Below are positions 33,232-43,119 of a stretch of DNA of 64,000 nt, in pieces (position 1 is the first letter of the stretch; each line of letters starts with the position of its first letter). Where the stretch lies: positions 434,907 through 498,906 of the forward strand of contig NZ_QFWW01000008.1 in the NCBI RefSeq assembly GCF_003265345.1, written 5' to 3'. This DNA comes from Lentzea terrae. Its GTDB lineage: Bacteria > Actinomycetota > Actinomycetes > Mycobacteriales > Pseudonocardiaceae. Under the pieces are notes generated by a model. That model was not told the origin of the DNA. It was given only the letters and a program-made list of their open reading frames with translations, and ran no database searches. Made by a program: the position numbers and the translations under genes.

Positions 33232-33530
33232 GTGAGCACCCGGCTGCTGCGCATCGGGTGCACCTTCACCTAGCGCGCAGAGGTGCCGACAGGAGCGCAG
33301 CCGCGCGGCTATCGCCGGGTGCGGCAGATCGCGATCTCGTTCTGCCGGGACCTCAACATTCCGGCCCGCTACGTCTTCGGCTACCTGCCGGACCTCGACG
33401 TACCAGCCGACGGGGCAACATCGGTCGTGGCAGGGACGCCGCCGATGTCGCAATGGCCACCACCTTCGGGGCCCATTGCTGGAGTCGATGGTCGTCCACG
33501 CCGAAGAGGACTTCGCGCCCGCCTGGCGAT
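33232..33530 (+). pseudogene. Transglutaminase-like protein remnant
   Basis: Pieces in order: STRLLRIGCTFT followed by a TAG stop and RAEVPT (N-terminal domain), RQIAISFCRDLNIPARYVFG YLPDLDVP (core after the catalytic Cys; split), GRDAADVAMATTFG and, one frame over, PLLESMVVHAEEDF (C-terminal DAxDVAxxTT block). Stop, frameshift and deletion of the catalytic region show it is dead. Confidence 0.6.
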
Positions 33531-33600
33531 GACGCGGTGGACCCACCGCCGAGCAGCCGGTGTAGTGTGGTGCCATCAGTCATGGTTCCGAAGTACCGGT

Positions 33601-33629
33601 CGCCCGTGATCACGTGTCACGGGCGTTTT
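33601..33629 (+). terminator. Hairpin plus T-run upstream of cspA
   Basis: CGCCCGTGA and TCACGGGCG (9 bp) around TCACGTG, followed by TTTT. It ends the preceding transcript or lies in the leader of the cold-shock gene 80 bases downstream, where it could act as a temperature- or antitermination-sensitive element. Confidence 0.55.
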
Positions 33630-33709
33630 GCTGTTCAGCGTCTCCGCGGCCATGACGGATCACCTCCGGCTCCGCATCGTGCGGGTGCCGAATCATGCTT
33701 GGAGTGCAC

Positions 33710-33913
33710 ATGGCCACCGGAACCGTCAAGTGGTTCAACTCTGAAAAGGGCTTCGGCTTCATCGAGCAGGACGGCGGTGGCGCCGACGTCTTCGTGCACT
33801 ACTCGAACATCGCCGCCCAGGGCTACCGCGAGCTCCAGGAAGGCCAGAAGGTCTCCTTCGAGATCACGCAGGGCCAGAAGGGCCCGCAGGCGGACAACGT
33901 CGTCCCCGCCTAG
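33710..33913 (+). CDS. CspA-type cold-shock protein
   Basis: A 67-residue single cold-shock domain from ATG 33710 with GGAG six bases upstream. Both RNA-binding motifs are intact: KGFGFIEQD (RNP1) and VFVHYSNI (RNP2), and it ends [10 protein letters not shown]. It melts RNA structure during cold or stationary phase. A strong terminator follows at 33961. It shares its surroundings with a desaturase gene and the four-domain cold-shock protein, which together look like a cold/stress set. Confidence 0.95.
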   Translation: MATGTVKWFNSEKGFGFIEQDGGGADVFVHYSNIAAQGYRELQEGQKVSFEITQGQKGPQADNVVPA

Positions 33914-33960
33914 TCCGTGTTCAGCCGCTGGTCGACCAGCGGCGTGCACGCACGAACCAC

Positions 33961-33994
33961 AAAGCCCGCCGGTTGAGCCCAACCGGCGGGCTTT
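33961..33994. terminator. Bidirectional terminator between cspA and the desaturase gene
   Basis: AAAGCCCGCCGGTT and AACCGGCGGGCTTT form a perfect 14-bp stem with a six-base loop, flanked by A and T runs on both strands. It serves both convergent genes. Confidence 0.88.
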
Positions 33995-34000
33995 GCTCGT

Positions 34001-35041
34001 TCACTGTCCCGGGTGGCGTAGTGGTGACCCGGCGTCGTGCAGGTGGCGCAGTACCTGGGCGTAGGAGCGGCGCAGGGTGGTTTTGCTGTAGGGGATGCCG
34101 TGCCGGATGCAGAAGTTCTCGACGACGGGTTGTGCGCGCCGCAGGTTCGGGCGGGGCATGTGCGGGTAGAGGTGGTGCTCGATCTGGTGGTTGAGGCCGC
34201 CGAGCAGGGCGTCGACCCAGCGGCCGCCGGTGACGTTGCGGGAGGTGAGCACCTGCTTGTGGAGGTGGTCGAGGCGCTGACCCTCGGTGATGATCGGCAT
34301 TCCCTTGTGGTTGGGTGCGAAGGAACAGCCGAGGTAGACGCCCATGAGGCCTTGGTGCACGGCGATGAACACGATGGCCTTCGCCGGTGACAGCACGAGG
34401 AACAAGGCCGTCAGGTAGGCGATCATCGGCAGGATCTGGAGTGCGGCTTCGCGCCACGGGTTGCGCAGTTCGTTGCGGCACAACGCGACGAGGCCGGAGA
34501 TGCGCAGCACGGCCGCCTCGGCGAGCAGCAGTGGGAAGAACAGGAATGCCTGGTGTTTGGTGATCCAGCTGTACAGGCCGCGTTTCTGGGCAGCCTGTGC
34601 GCGGCTGAACGCGAGGGCGTGGATCTCGATGTCCGGGTCGTGGTCCTCGTGGTTGGGGTTGGCGTGGTGGCGGTTGTGCTTGGCGACCCACCACTGGTAG
34701 CTGATGCCGGTGAGGCTGCCGTGCAGGTGCCCGACGACGTTGTTGTGGCGGTGGCTGCGGAAGATCTGCCGGTGCCCCGCGTCGTGGCCGATGAATGCCA
34801 GCTGTGTTGAGGCGACGGCCAGGGCGGCTGCCGTGAGCAGTTGCCACCAGGAGTCGCCCAGCAGCGCGAACGTCACGGCGATCGCGCCGAGCAGCAGCGC
34901 GTTGACCGCCATCCGCAGCAGGTAGTAGCCGCGCCGCCGATCCAGCAGGCCGGCGGCCTTGAGTTCCTTGGTGAGCCGGGCGAAGTCGCTGCCGCGAGGG
35001 CGGTCAGTCGTATCTGCCACGACGTCGTGCGTTGAGGTCAT
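34001..35041 (-). CDS. Membrane fatty-acid desaturase
   Basis: A 346-residue protein from ATG 35041. The three histidine clusters of acyl desaturases are present: HDAGH (about residue 92), HNRHH (about 128) and HQIEHH (about 297). Four hydrophobic segments surround them (MAVNALLLGAIAVTFALLGD, AIVFIAVHQGLMGVYLGCSF). The di-iron enzyme inserts a double bond into acyl chains in the membrane, using an electron carrier such as ferredoxin. It resembles DesA3/linoleoyl-CoA desaturase-type actinobacterial enzymes. Membrane fluidising fits the neighbouring cold-shock gene, with which it shares a terminator. Confidence 0.92.
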   Translation of the reverse strand: MTSTHDVVADTTDRPRGSDFARLTKELKAAGLLDRRRGYYLLRMAVNALLLGAIAVTFALLGDSWWQLLTAAALAVASTQLAFIGHDAGHRQIFRSHRHNNVVGHLHGSLTGISYQWWVAKHNRHHANPNHEDHDPDIEIHALAFSRAQAAQKRGLYSWITKHQAFLFFPLLLAEAAVLRISGLVALCRNELRNPWREAALQILPMIAYLTALFLVLSPAKAIVFIAVHQGLMGVYLGCSFAPNHKGMPIITEGQRLDHLHKQVLTSRNVTGGRWVDALLGGLNHQIEHHLYPHMPRPNLRRAQPVVENFCIRHGIPYSKTTLRRSYAQVLRHLHDAGSPLRHPGQ

Positions 35042-35084
35042 GTATCTGCTCCGGGTAGGTGGCTGTGTGGAGCCGTTGTGGGGT

Positions 35085-36248
35085 TCATTTCTCGGCTTCG
35101 GTGTCCAGGCCGGGTTCGTCCGGGCCGGACTCCTCGGGTTGGCTGGTGTGCACGTCGGCGGGTGACACGTGTTCGTCGGCTTCGCTGCGCAGGGAGCGGA
35201 TCGCGGAGTTGAGCACCGCCAGCAGGGGAACGGCGAGCAGTGCGCCGGCGATGCCCGCGACGAGCAGGCCTGCCGCGATGGCCAGGACCACCGCGAGTGG
35301 GTGCAGCTTCACCGCGCGTCCGAGCAGGAACGGTTGCAGGATGTGGCTTTCCAGCTGGTTCACCGCGATGACGATGATCAGGACGATCACCGCGGTCAGG
35401 GGACCGTTCGCGACGAGTGCGATGAGGACGGCGACGGCGCCGGCCACCACCGCGCCGAAGATCGGGACGAACGCGCAGATGAACACCAGCGCCGCCAACG
35501 GAACCGCCAGGGGTACGCGCAGCACGGCCAGTCCGACGCCGATGCCGATCGCGTCCACCACCGCGACTGCTCCGGTGGCGCGGACGTAGCTGACCAGTGC
35601 GGCGAGGCTGCGCCGGCCCGCGACGTCGACCCGCCTGCGGGGTCCATCGGGGACGACGCGGATGAGGAACTGCCAGATCCGGGGTCCGTCGTAGAGCAGG
35701 AACGCGAGCGCGAACAGCACCAGCAGCATCTCGGCGAGGGTCTCGCCGACGGTCGCCGCGGTGGTGATGGCGCCCGTCGTGATACCGGACTGGTTGTCCT
35801 GCAACGTTTTCACGATCCGGTCGGCGAAGTCGCGCAGCTGCGTCTCGCTCAGCTGCAGCGGGCCGTTGACCAGCCAGCCGGAGATCGCGTCGATGCCGCG
35901 CGCCAGTTGCGCGGCCAGGTCCGGCAGGCCGTTGACGAAGGTCACCACGACGAACGTCAGCATCCCGCCGAGCAGGAGCAGTCCGCCGACCAGCACCAGC
36001 ACGGTGGCGAGGGCTCGGGGAACTCGATGTGCCATCAGGAAAGCGACGGCCGGTGCGAGCAAGGCGGCCAGCAGCAGCGCGATCGCGAGAGGCACGGCGA
36101 GTGCCGCCAGCCTGCTGAAGATGACACCGACGACGTAGAGCGCCGCGACCACGACCAGAAAGCGCCAGCTCAACGCCGCGCTGACCCGCAGCACCGCGGG
36201 AATCGGATCCCGCGTGGGCGGCACGTCACCGCGGTCGGTGCTCACCAC
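35085..36248 (-). CDS. AI-2E family transporter
   Basis: About 387 residues. GTG 36248 is chosen because GGAGG lies seven bases upstream; other GTG codons are at 36254 and 36245. Seven to eight membrane segments with the family layout: N-terminal pair (RFLVVVAALYVVGVIFSRLA), a long central cytoplasmic part (GIDAISGWLVNGPLQLSETQ), and the C-terminal block VNQLESHILQPFLLGRAVKL, which is diagnostic of PF01594. Members export small molecules or act as Na/Li-H antiporters; the signal name AI-2 is historical. The acidic C-terminal tail (EADEHVSPADVHTSQPEESG) is unusual. A conserved structured leader lies 160 bases upstream. Confidence 0.88.
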   Translation of the reverse strand: MVSTDRGDVPPTRDPIPAVLRVSAALSWRFLVVVAALYVVGVIFSRLAALAVPLAIALLLAALLAPAVAFLMAHRVPRALATVLVLVGGLLLLGGMLTFVVVTFVNGLPDLAAQLARGIDAISGWLVNGPLQLSETQLRDFADRIVKTLQDNQSGITTGAITTAATVGETLAEMLLVLFALAFLLYDGPRIWQFLIRVVPDGPRRRVDVAGRRSLAALVSYVRATGAVAVVDAIGIGVGLAVLRVPLAVPLAALVFICAFVPIFGAVVAGAVAVLIALVANGPLTAVIVLIIVIAVNQLESHILQPFLLGRAVKLHPLAVVLAIAAGLLVAGIAGALLAVPLLAVLNSAIRSLRSEADEHVSPADVHTSQPEESGPDEPGLDTEAEK

Positions 36249-36410
36249 GTCCACACCTCCGGTGTCGATTTCCGACGCCGGGGTCTGGGGTCATCGGTGT
36301 GTCGGCAGGTGTCCGCCTGCCTCTGCTCGGAGTTCCCTGCCACGCCGGTCACAAACCCTGCTGTGCTGCAGGCGCACTTCTCACTCTCGGGGCTGTGGTA
36401 TCCAGCTGAC

Positions 36411-36530
36411 TCGGCCGGAGAAAACGGCCGGTTCAGGTTTCACCGAGTACGACCTGGGTTAGGCCGCTCAGGTGCGAGATGTTCTCGGAAAAATCAACCC
36501 TACACCCTTCCGCTCCTGATCGGCTGAAAT
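36411..36530 (-). promoter_or_regulatory. Conserved structured 5' leader with promoter, copy 2 (upstream of AI-2E transporter gene)
   Basis: On the minus strand: ATTTCAGCCGATCA, then GGTGTAGGGT (-10-like), then CGAGAACATCTCGCAC, a CTG...CAG stem where copy 1 has ATG...CAT (a compensating change), CTCGGTGAAACCTGAACC and a CGGCCG hairpin. It ends about 160 bases before the transporter start. Hairpins and promoter are both conserved between copies. Confidence 0.6.
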
Positions 36531-36848
36531 ATCTCGCGTTGATTGTGTCGTCGGCAGGCGCCTGCGAAGCGTCAAGCGCACCGCCGCCGGTCGGCTCGTT
36601 CGCGCTGCTAGATGCCGCTGTGGCGGGTTGGATGCGGGATTGCCTGTGCTCCTCGGCGACCCAAGGGCTGTCATCGCCGGATTCTCATATGAATTTCAGG
36701 TGATAGGGCGCGCGGGTGATATAGAGTATGCGAAAGAGATATTTCGACGTTTTCAGATCTGCGGCTGAGACCAGCTCCCCGCCCGCAGGGCAGGCAGTTC
36801 GTCTTGGTCATGAGGAGAGATTTCAGTGAGCACCGTCAGCGACAACGC

Positions 36849-37232
36849 ATGAACGCAACTCCCGAAGATGCTTCAGTGATCGCACAGCGCCTGCACCTCG
36901 CCAGCGGCTTCCACTCGTCGGAACGCGACTGGGTCGTGGATCGCCTGGCGGCGCTCGGTTCGCGTCTGCGGTCATACCGCGACGACGAGATCGAACTGGA
37001 GATCAGCCTCAAGGACCGCAAGGGCGCCGAGCAGCGCGTCATGCTGCAGTGCTGGATCAACCACGGCCATCGGCTGCACCTCGTTGCCACCTCGGCCCAG
37101 CGAGAGCTTCCCGCGGCGCTCAACGAGGTCCGCGACGAACTGATCCGTCAGGTCGGCGAGACCAAGACTCGTACCGAGCCGCGCAGCAACCGCGCGCTGC
37201 GGTCCGTCCCGACACTGCCCGAAATCGGCTAG
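36849..37232 (+). CDS. HPF/RaiA-like ribosome-associated protein
   Basis: A 127-residue protein from ATG 36849. It has the S30AE fold pattern: DWVVDRLAALGSRLRSYRDD, IELEISLKDRKGAEQRVMLQ and LHLVATSAQRELPAALNEVR. Such proteins bind resting ribosomes during stress. The only good ribosome site, GAGGAG at 36811-36816, serves GTG 36826 in another frame; that frame encodes MSTVSDNA and stops in an ATGA overlap with this ATG. Either an eight-codon leader peptide drives coupled translation, or one base has been lost and the true protein is MSTVSDNA joined to this frame. Confidence 0.72.
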   Translation: MNATPEDASVIAQRLHLASGFHSSERDWVVDRLAALGSRLRSYRDDEIELEISLKDRKGAEQRVMLQCWINHGHRLHLVATSAQRELPAALNEVRDELIRQVGETKTRTEPRSNRALRSVPTLPEIG

Positions 37233-38060
37233 CGGCGCTGGCGCCGGTCGGTCCGGCAACGCCTCGACACGAAGGCGCCTGATCGGGATGTGCCATCGAG
37301 TGCCTGTGAGGCGAGCAGGCCTGGGCGAGGCACTTCCGCAACACGACAGCTTGGTGGACGAACTCGATTTGATCCCTGCTCGCGATCCCGGTCGTGCTCG
37401 TACTCGGCTGCGCGGCTTCGTCCGCCGGGTGCCCTCCACCAACGCTCCACAATGGACGGCAAGGAGAAGGCGGTGTTGCTGCCCGGCGTTGTCGTTCGCC
37501 GCGGCGTTGACCTCCTCGGACCTTCCCGCAGCTGGAGCGGCGTAGGATGGAGTCAACGGAAGGCACGTCGTAGCACCGGCGGTCAAGCTGATGCCGCCTT
37601 GGGCGCACCACGAGACCCGGCTGGTTCAGCTGGAGGCGGGAGCACCGAGATGATCTCGGACCTGCTCTGCACTACTGCGGCGTCGACCGTGCAACACGGT
37701 CTGAGGTTGCCGCTGAAGCCGGATGCGATGTCCGACAGGCACTTCGCCGGGAGCTGGCGACCGCTGTCGACCGACCCGGCCATCGATGTCCCCTCGCTCG
37801 TCATTCCGGATTCCGGCCAAGCGGCCCTGGTGACACCGGAGTCTCCCTCAAGACCGGCTCCCGGCTCGTAGGGACGTCGAAGTCTTCCTGGTCGGTGCCA
37901 CTCAACCGCTCGAGGTCGTCAGGACCGCGCGACGACATGGCCGAACCAACGCTGCGTGCTCCTGACTCGCGAACGCGATGGCCAGCGCCTACCGACCGCC
38001 GCGGCCACAAGGGAGAGCCCGGATCTGATCACGCGCCGGTCGTGGCGCCCTTCCCACTCG
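37233..38060. other. Region without an intact gene; DUF5994 fragment at 37650-37815
   Basis: From 37650 the plus strand encodes LRLPLKPDAMSDRHFAGSWR PLSTD (split), matching RLRLRPKAPTTGHVDGAWWP of the intact DUF5994 protein at 32511, so it is the N-terminal piece of a second copy. The rest of the 830 bases holds only short overlapping frames with no recognisable family or ribosome sites. Confidence 0.45.
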
Positions 38061-38065
38061 CCTGA

Positions 38066-38914
38066 TCAGATGTACGGGCAGTTTTCCCGGTACTCCTCGA
38101 TCAGATCGCCGCGGGCCGGCGCCGGGCAGAGGAACTGCTGGTAGCGGGTGTCGTTGTCGATGAACCGCTTGAGCCACGAGATGCTGTACTTGCCGATCGT
38201 GGTGTTGGGCGAGTTCGGCGCGAAGTGCGAGGCGTTGTTGAGCTCCAGGTACGCCTTTTCCAACGTGGACGGCAACGACGTGTAGAACGGCTCGGAGTGC
38301 GTCGCGACGGGCGCGACGGAGTCGTTCTCGGCGCCGATCACCATCGTCGGCACGCGCACCGTCGACCAGTTCTTCGTGGTGTGCCACGGGGTCAGCGGGA
38401 TCGCGGCCTGCAGTGCGGGGCGCTGGACGGACGCGCGCAGCGCGCCGCCTCCGCCCATCGAGTGGCCCATGACGCCGAGCCGGGACGCGTCGATCCGCGA
38501 TCGCACGCTGCTCTGCTGCGTCAGGTGGTCCAGCGCCGCGAGGAGCTGGGTGGCGCGGCTGTCCGGTGGGTCCCAGGTGGAGATCGTGTCGATGGTGAAC
38601 ACCACGAAGCCCTGCGACGCGATGCGCGGGCCCAGCCACGAGATGTTGGCCTGTGTGCCGAGGAAGCCGGGCGAGATCGCGACCGCGCCGAACGTGCCGG
38701 CGCCGGTGTCCGTCGGGTAGTAGATCGTGCCGCCGCCGAAGCCGTTGACCGGAGCCGGCACGGGCGTCTGGGAGATGGCGAACGGTCCGCGCGCGGCCTC
38801 GATGCTCGCGACGGTCGGCGCGGGGCCGCGTTCGTACGGGTTGTTCGCCGCGTGGGCGGTACCGGTCAGGAGCAGCAGGGAGAGTGCGACAGGGATCAGT
38901 CTGCGGAGTTGCAC
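38066..38914 (-). CDS. Secreted cutinase/PETase-like polyester hydrolase
   Basis: A 282-residue protein from GTG 38914 (GAGG about ten bases upstream), with Sec signal [19 protein letters not shown]. The mature protein starts [20 protein letters not shown], as in actinobacterial cutinases of the Thermobifida type. The catalytic Ser is in GHSMGGGG, the Asp in GAENDSVAP and the His in ASHFAPNS. Other family marks: SPGFLG (oxyanion-hole loop, Phe where most have Tyr), [11 protein letters not shown] (substrate-clamp Trp), and a C-terminal Cys pair (FLCP...ENCPYI). The family hydrolyses cutin, polyesters and PET. Transcribed away from the LuxR-type regulator gene, 185 bases apart. Confidence 0.92.
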   Translation of the reverse strand: MQLRRLIPVALSLLLLTGTAHAANNPYERGPAPTVASIEAARGPFAISQTPVPAPVNGFGGGTIYYPTDTGAGTFGAVAISPGFLGTQANISWLGPRIASQGFVVFTIDTISTWDPPDSRATQLLAALDHLTQQSSVRSRIDASRLGVMGHSMGGGGALRASVQRPALQAAIPLTPWHTTKNWSTVRVPTMVIGAENDSVAPVATHSEPFYTSLPSTLEKAYLELNNASHFAPNSPNTTIGKYSISWLKRFIDNDTRYQQFLCPAPARGDLIEEYRENCPYI

Positions 38915-39098
38915 GTCGCTGTACACCTCATTCGGCAGGGGAACCGAGGACGTCTCGACCCTGCAATCCCTGCGCCCCCGTTCGCATCGGTGCAACCACC
39001 GGTCTTGGTGCCCGAGTTCGGTCAGAAGTCCAACAGCGGTAGGTGAATTTCGGCGCCGTCTCTTCCGCAGGTCCTCAAGGGGCCGTAAGACTGGCCGG

Positions 39099-41582
39099 AT
39101 GCTGCGTGGTCGTGACCGGCAGCGCGCCGCCGTGGACGCGTTGGTCGACCGTGCGCGCGCTGGGTGCGGTGGGGTGCTGGTGCTGCGCGGCGAGGCCGGT
39201 TTGGGCAAGACTGCGTTGCTCAACGCTGTGCGGTACACCTATGACGCGTTGTTGTGTGTGGACGTCCCCTCTCTCGATGTCGCCCCTCTCGGCGACGACC
39301 TCGTGCGGCTCGCCCGTGATGTCGCAGGTACGAGGGCGGCGTTGCTCATCGCCACCGAGGGACAGCCGCGCGGCCTGCCGAGCGTGACCCTCGACCCGCT
39401 GGACCGCGCGACAAGCCTGCGCGTGCTGCACGACCTGGTGCCCGGCGTGCCCGCCCCCCTCGCCGTGGACCTCGCCGACCTGGCCTGCGGTAACCCGCTG
39501 GCGCTGGCCGAGCTGGCGGGGTCGCTCACGTCCGCCCAGCTCGGTGGTACGGCGCCGGCGCCGGACGTGCTGCCGGAGAACAGCTCGCTGCGTCTGCGCT
39601 GGAGGGCTCGGTTCGAAGCGCTGTCACCCCGCGCTCAGCGCGTCGTCGCGCTGGCCGCGGTGGACGAGGAACTCGACGCCGACGCACTGGCACGGCTCGA
39701 CCTGGACGCCGTGGTGGAGGCCGGCCCGTTGCTCGACCCGCGCAGGCTGGTCCGATCGGCGGTGCGGGCGGAGGTGCCGCCGGCGCTGCGGTTGCGGGCG
39801 CAGGCCGAACTGGCGCGAACGTTGCCGCCAGGAGCTCGTCGCACGTGGCACGAGGCGGTCACGACCCAGGACGCCGGCCTCGCGGACGTCCTCACCGCGC
39901 ACGCGCGGCACGCCCGCCGGTGCGGCGACTTCGCCACTGCTGCGCGCGACCACGACCGGGCCGCCCAGCTGACCGGCGACCCCGAGAAGAAGGCCCGCCG
40001 ACTGCTCAACGCCGCCGGTGATCACTGGACAAACGGCGCGCCGCACCGGTCACGTGCCGTCCTGCGCACGGCGGTGCGGCTGACCGACAGCCCGGAGCTG
40101 TTGGCGCTCATAGACCTGGTCACTGGCGGCATCGAACTGGGCGAGAGCCTGCCGGACCTCGCGGCGGACCGCCTGGTCCGCGCGGCGACGGGGCTCGCGG
40201 GTACCCGCCACGCGCTCGCGGTCGCCGCGCTGGGATTCGCGGGCGAGGCGGCGAACATCGCGGGAGACCAGCGTCGGCACGCCGCCGCCGCGGAGTTCGC
40301 CAGGGCGATCCGCCGCGACGACGAACCGCCAGAGATCCGCCTCACCCTCGATCACCTGGCCGGGATGTCCGCGACGTTCGCCGGACGGCACGACGAGGCT
40401 CTGCCCGCGCTCCGTACGGTGATCGAGCTCGCCGGGCAGGTTCCCGGACCCCAGGCACGGATCTGGGGGAGTCAGGCCGCCTACGTGCTGGGCGACGCCG
40501 CCCGTTCTCACGAGATGGCCACGAGCGCGGTCACGTCGGCTCGAGAGTGCGGACTGACCGCCCTGGTGCCGTGGGCGCTGGTCTACCGAGCGCTGTCGGC
40601 GCTGCTGCTGGACCAGCACGCCGCGGCGCTGACGGCCGCCACCGAGGGCGTGCACGCGGCGACGGCGATCGGGCAGCACAACGCGGTGGTCGACCACCTG
40701 ACGATCCTCGCTCTGCTGGCGGCATTGCGCGGTGATGCGGACAGTGCGCTGCACCGGATCAACACCGCCGATGAACACATCACCCAGCGCGGACTCATCC
40801 GGCCAGGCACGCTCCGTGCGTGGGCGTTCGCGTGCGTCGACCTGACCCGAGACCGTCCGGCCGACGCGCTGGACCGGCTGCGCCTGCACCGTGGCCACGC
40901 CGGTGTCAAGGTGATGGCCGCACCGCACGTCGTGGAGGCCGCTGTCGCCTGCGGTCAACCGTCCACAGGCGACAGAGCACTGCGGCGGTTCGAGAAGTGG
41001 GCGGACGTCACCGGCAGCACGGCCCGGCTGGCGCTCTCACACCGGTGCCACGCCCTGCTGGCGAGCGGAACCGCCGACGAGCACTTCGAGGAGGCGATCC
41101 GGCTGCACCGGGCGGCCGGCACCGCCCTGGAACTCGCGAAGACCGAGCTGCTGTACGGAAACCGGCTGCGCCGCGGCCGCAAACCCAAGGTGGCGCGCGG
41201 ACATCTGCGGGACGCTTTGCACATCTTCCAGTCCTACCAGGCAGATCACTGGGTGGCCCGCGCCCGCGCCGAGCTGCGCGCGGCGGGAGACACCGCCGGC
41301 GAGCCGAGCGGCACAGCCGCGCTGACGCCGCAGCAGGCGCAGATCGCCGGGCTGGTCGCCGAGGGTGCCACGAACCGCGAGATCGCCGCGCGGTTGTTCC
41401 TGAGCCACCGCACCGTCGAGCACCACCTGCGCAACATTTTCGCGCGGCTCGGCGTGCGGTCGAGGGTCGAGCTCGCCAGCAGACTCGACCAGGCGAGCAG
41501 GAATTTCGAGCGCGTGACGAGTACCGGTACTGGCAGCGGATTCCGACCCGCTGGGCGGACAACGACGTCTACGGGCACGTGA
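39099..41582 (+). CDS. LuxR-family ATPase regulator (LAL/MalT-like)
   Basis: An 827-residue protein from ATG 39099. It opens [20 protein letters not shown] and a P-loop [11 protein letters not shown], then a STAND-type ATPase with a shortened core, a long helical middle (TPR-like, about 250-740) and a C-terminal LuxR helix-turn-helix: [40 protein letters not shown]. Ligand binding triggers ATP-dependent assembly and DNA binding. The last 30 residues after RVELASRLD look like read-through into the thioesterase fragment that follows. Divergent to the cutinase gene, which it may control. Confidence 0.85.
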   Translation: MLRGRDRQRAAVDALVDRARAGCGGVLVLRGEAGLGKTALLNAVRYTYDALLCVDVPSLDVAPLGDDLVRLARDVAGTRAALLIATEGQPRGLPSVTLDPLDRATSLRVLHDLVPGVPAPLAVDLADLACGNPLALAELAGSLTSAQLGGTAPAPDVLPENSSLRLRWRARFEALSPRAQRVVALAAVDEELDADALARLDLDAVVEAGPLLDPRRLVRSAVRAEVPPALRLRAQAELARTLPPGARRTWHEAVTTQDAGLADVLTAHARHARRCGDFATAARDHDRAAQLTGDPEKKARRLLNAAGDHWTNGAPHRSRAVLRTAVRLTDSPELLALIDLVTGGIELGESLPDLAADRLVRAATGLAGTRHALAVAALGFAGEAANIAGDQRRHAAAAEFARAIRRDDEPPEIRLTLDHLAGMSATFAGRHDEALPALRTVIELAGQVPGPQARIWGSQAAYVLGDAARSHEMATSAVTSARECGLTALVPWALVYRALSALLLDQHAAALTAATEGVHAATAIGQHNAVVDHLTILALLAALRGDADSALHRINTADEHITQRGLIRPGTLRAWAFACVDLTRDRPADALDRLRLHRGHAGVKVMAAPHVVEAAVACGQPSTGDRALRRFEKWADVTGSTARLALSHRCHALLASGTADEHFEEAIRLHRAAGTALELAKTELLYGNRLRRGRKPKVARGHLRDALHIFQSYQADHWVARARAELRAAGDTAGEPSGTAALTPQQAQIAGLVAEGATNREIAARLFLSHRTVEHHLRNIFARLGVRSRVELASRLDQASRNFERVTSTGTGSGFRPAGRTTTSTGT

Positions 41583-41690
41583 ACAACGTCGTCCACCACG
41601 CCTGCATGGACACCGTGATCAACACGTGGCTGATCGCAGCCGGGCTGGACATCCAGGCCGGACGGCAGATCGGGCTGTGCGTGGAGTCCT
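41508..41690 (+). pseudogene. Acyl-CoA thioesterase (hotdog fold) N-terminal fragment
   Basis: In a frame different from the LuxR gene it overlaps: [30 protein letters not shown] (split; the hotdog Asp and HVNN are present) and [20 protein letters not shown]. Homology stops at about 41690, and no start codon is clear. It is cut by the fragment that follows. Confidence 0.65.
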
Positions 41691-42047
41691 ATGTCGAGGG
41701 CGTGGCTCGCGTACGCAGAACGGCTGGCGAACACCGCAGCGGAAGATCAAGTCCGGGCCTGGTGGCTGGGAAGGATGGCTCGAACCGCCTGTGACGTAGG
41801 CGAAGTGGATGTTGCCCGACGGCTGGTGTCAGAGGCACAGATGATCGCAGACGCGGTGGAGGAAAGCGATGTGAGGGACTGGATCCTGGCCCCTGTCGCC
41901 GACGCCGCGATTGGCCTGGGAGATCTCGAACTTGCGGAGAGCCTCCTTCAGAAGATCGAGAGGGACTGGGAACGCAGGAAAGTCTTGTGGAGCATCGCGC
42001 GATCAGATGTTGCAAGCGCTGCCGGGTTTGCATTGCCAGGCTGCTGA
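41691..42047 (+). pseudogene. C-terminal fragment of a helical repeat protein
   Basis: 118 residues of helical repeats ([40 protein letters not shown]) in frame up to a stop at 42047, joined at the 5' side to the thioesterase fragment with no start of its own. The repeats resemble TPR/HEAT-type. I do not recognise the family. Confidence 0.4.
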
Positions 42048-42233
42048 TGGAGGTCTCGTGGACCGACGTCGTCGGTGAAGTCGCGCGTTTCGACTGCAGC
42101 GTTCTGGATGCGGTTGGCCAAGAGCTTTTCGTTGTGGCAAGGAAGACTTGACGCTCGCACCGGATCCAAGTGTGTCGCCGGCGTGGTCTTCGCGGTGTTC
42201 GGCGTGATCGCCCTGGCTCAGGTGTTCTGGAGG

Positions 42234-43082
42234 TCACAGGGCACGGCAGGTCCTGAGGTAGCTGAGGAACGAGGCCTGCAGGCCGGTCACGTGCGTTTCG
42301 CGCAGCACCTCACTGGTGACGGTCGCGCCGCGGGAGGTGAGGCGGTGCAGGACGGTGGCCGCGTTCTTCGTGAGGTTCTGGTAGATGGGTACGTTCCCGA
42401 GGAGCTCCCGGTCGTTGAAGGTCAGGTGGAGCTTGGCCGGCTGGTCGCCCAGCTCCTGGATCTGGGTGAAGACCTGGCTGCCCTCGCTGGCGACGCCGGG
42501 GCTGCCGGCTCCGATGCTCTCGAAGAGCGTGGTGCCGGTGAGCCAGGCGTAGAGGCTGAAGAGTCCGCCGTAGGAGTAGCCGAAGAGGCCGTGACCGCTC
42601 GTGGCCGTGCTGTAGTCGCGTTCGATCCGGGGGTGCAGTTCGTCGGTGAGGAAGCGCAGGAACGCGTCGCCCTGGGTGTGGCGCAGTTCGTCGAGATAGG
42701 CGCCGGCTTGCTCGCGGGTCATCGCACCCGCCTGGATTCCCATTTCCACGGCGTCGAGGAACTCCTGGGCGACGGGCTCGCCGGGTGGCACGAGGTCCCT
42801 GTTGCGCAGTCTCGCCCAATGCTCCGCTTCCTCGCCCGCGTAGCCGACGCTGACCTGGATGTACGGCTTGATCTTCTGCATGGGGTCCTGCTGGGTGACG
42901 ATGAGCGGGGCCGTCTGGCCCACCGCCCAGTTGCCGTCGAGCACGTACACGGCGGGCGCCTGCGTTGTGGCCGGGTCGTAGCGTGGCGGCGTGGTGACCC
43001 AGACGCCGTAGTCGTGCCCACGGCTGGAACGCAGCTCGAAGTAGTCGGTGTCGGCGAGGCAGCCGTGCCACATGGTGTTCAT
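42234..43082 (-). CDS. Esterase of the Esterase D / enterochelin-esterase-like family
   Basis: A 282-residue protein from ATG 43082. The nucleophile elbow is GYSYGG (Ser at about residue 172), with TPPRYDPATTQAPAVYVLDG upstream and FNDRELLGNVPIYQN and RETHVTG (likely His) downstream, the alpha/beta-hydrolase layout of this family. No signal peptide. Members cleave S-formylglutathione, siderophore esters or acyl esters; nothing here decides. Divergent from a TetR gene with direct-repeat operators between, so it is probably the TetR target. Confidence 0.85.
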   Translation of the reverse strand: MNTMWHGCLADTDYFELRSSRGHDYGVWVTTPPRYDPATTQAPAVYVLDGNWAVGQTAPLIVTQQDPMQKIKPYIQVSVGYAGEEAEHWARLRNRDLVPPGEPVAQEFLDAVEMGIQAGAMTREQAGAYLDELRHTQGDAFLRFLTDELHPRIERDYSTATSGHGLFGYSYGGLFSLYAWLTGTTLFESIGAGSPGVASEGSQVFTQIQELGDQPAKLHLTFNDRELLGNVPIYQNLTKNAATVLHRLTSRGATVTSEVLRETHVTGLQASFLSYLRTCRAL

Positions 43083-43119
43083 CGAAGGTCCTTCACGTCC
43101 TACAAGCCCTCCGGCCGGT

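Noticed and set aside
37233-38060. Several 60-200 codon frames in both directions
   Set aside because: They overlap each other, lack ribosome sites and show no family; only the DUF5994-like stretch is supported.
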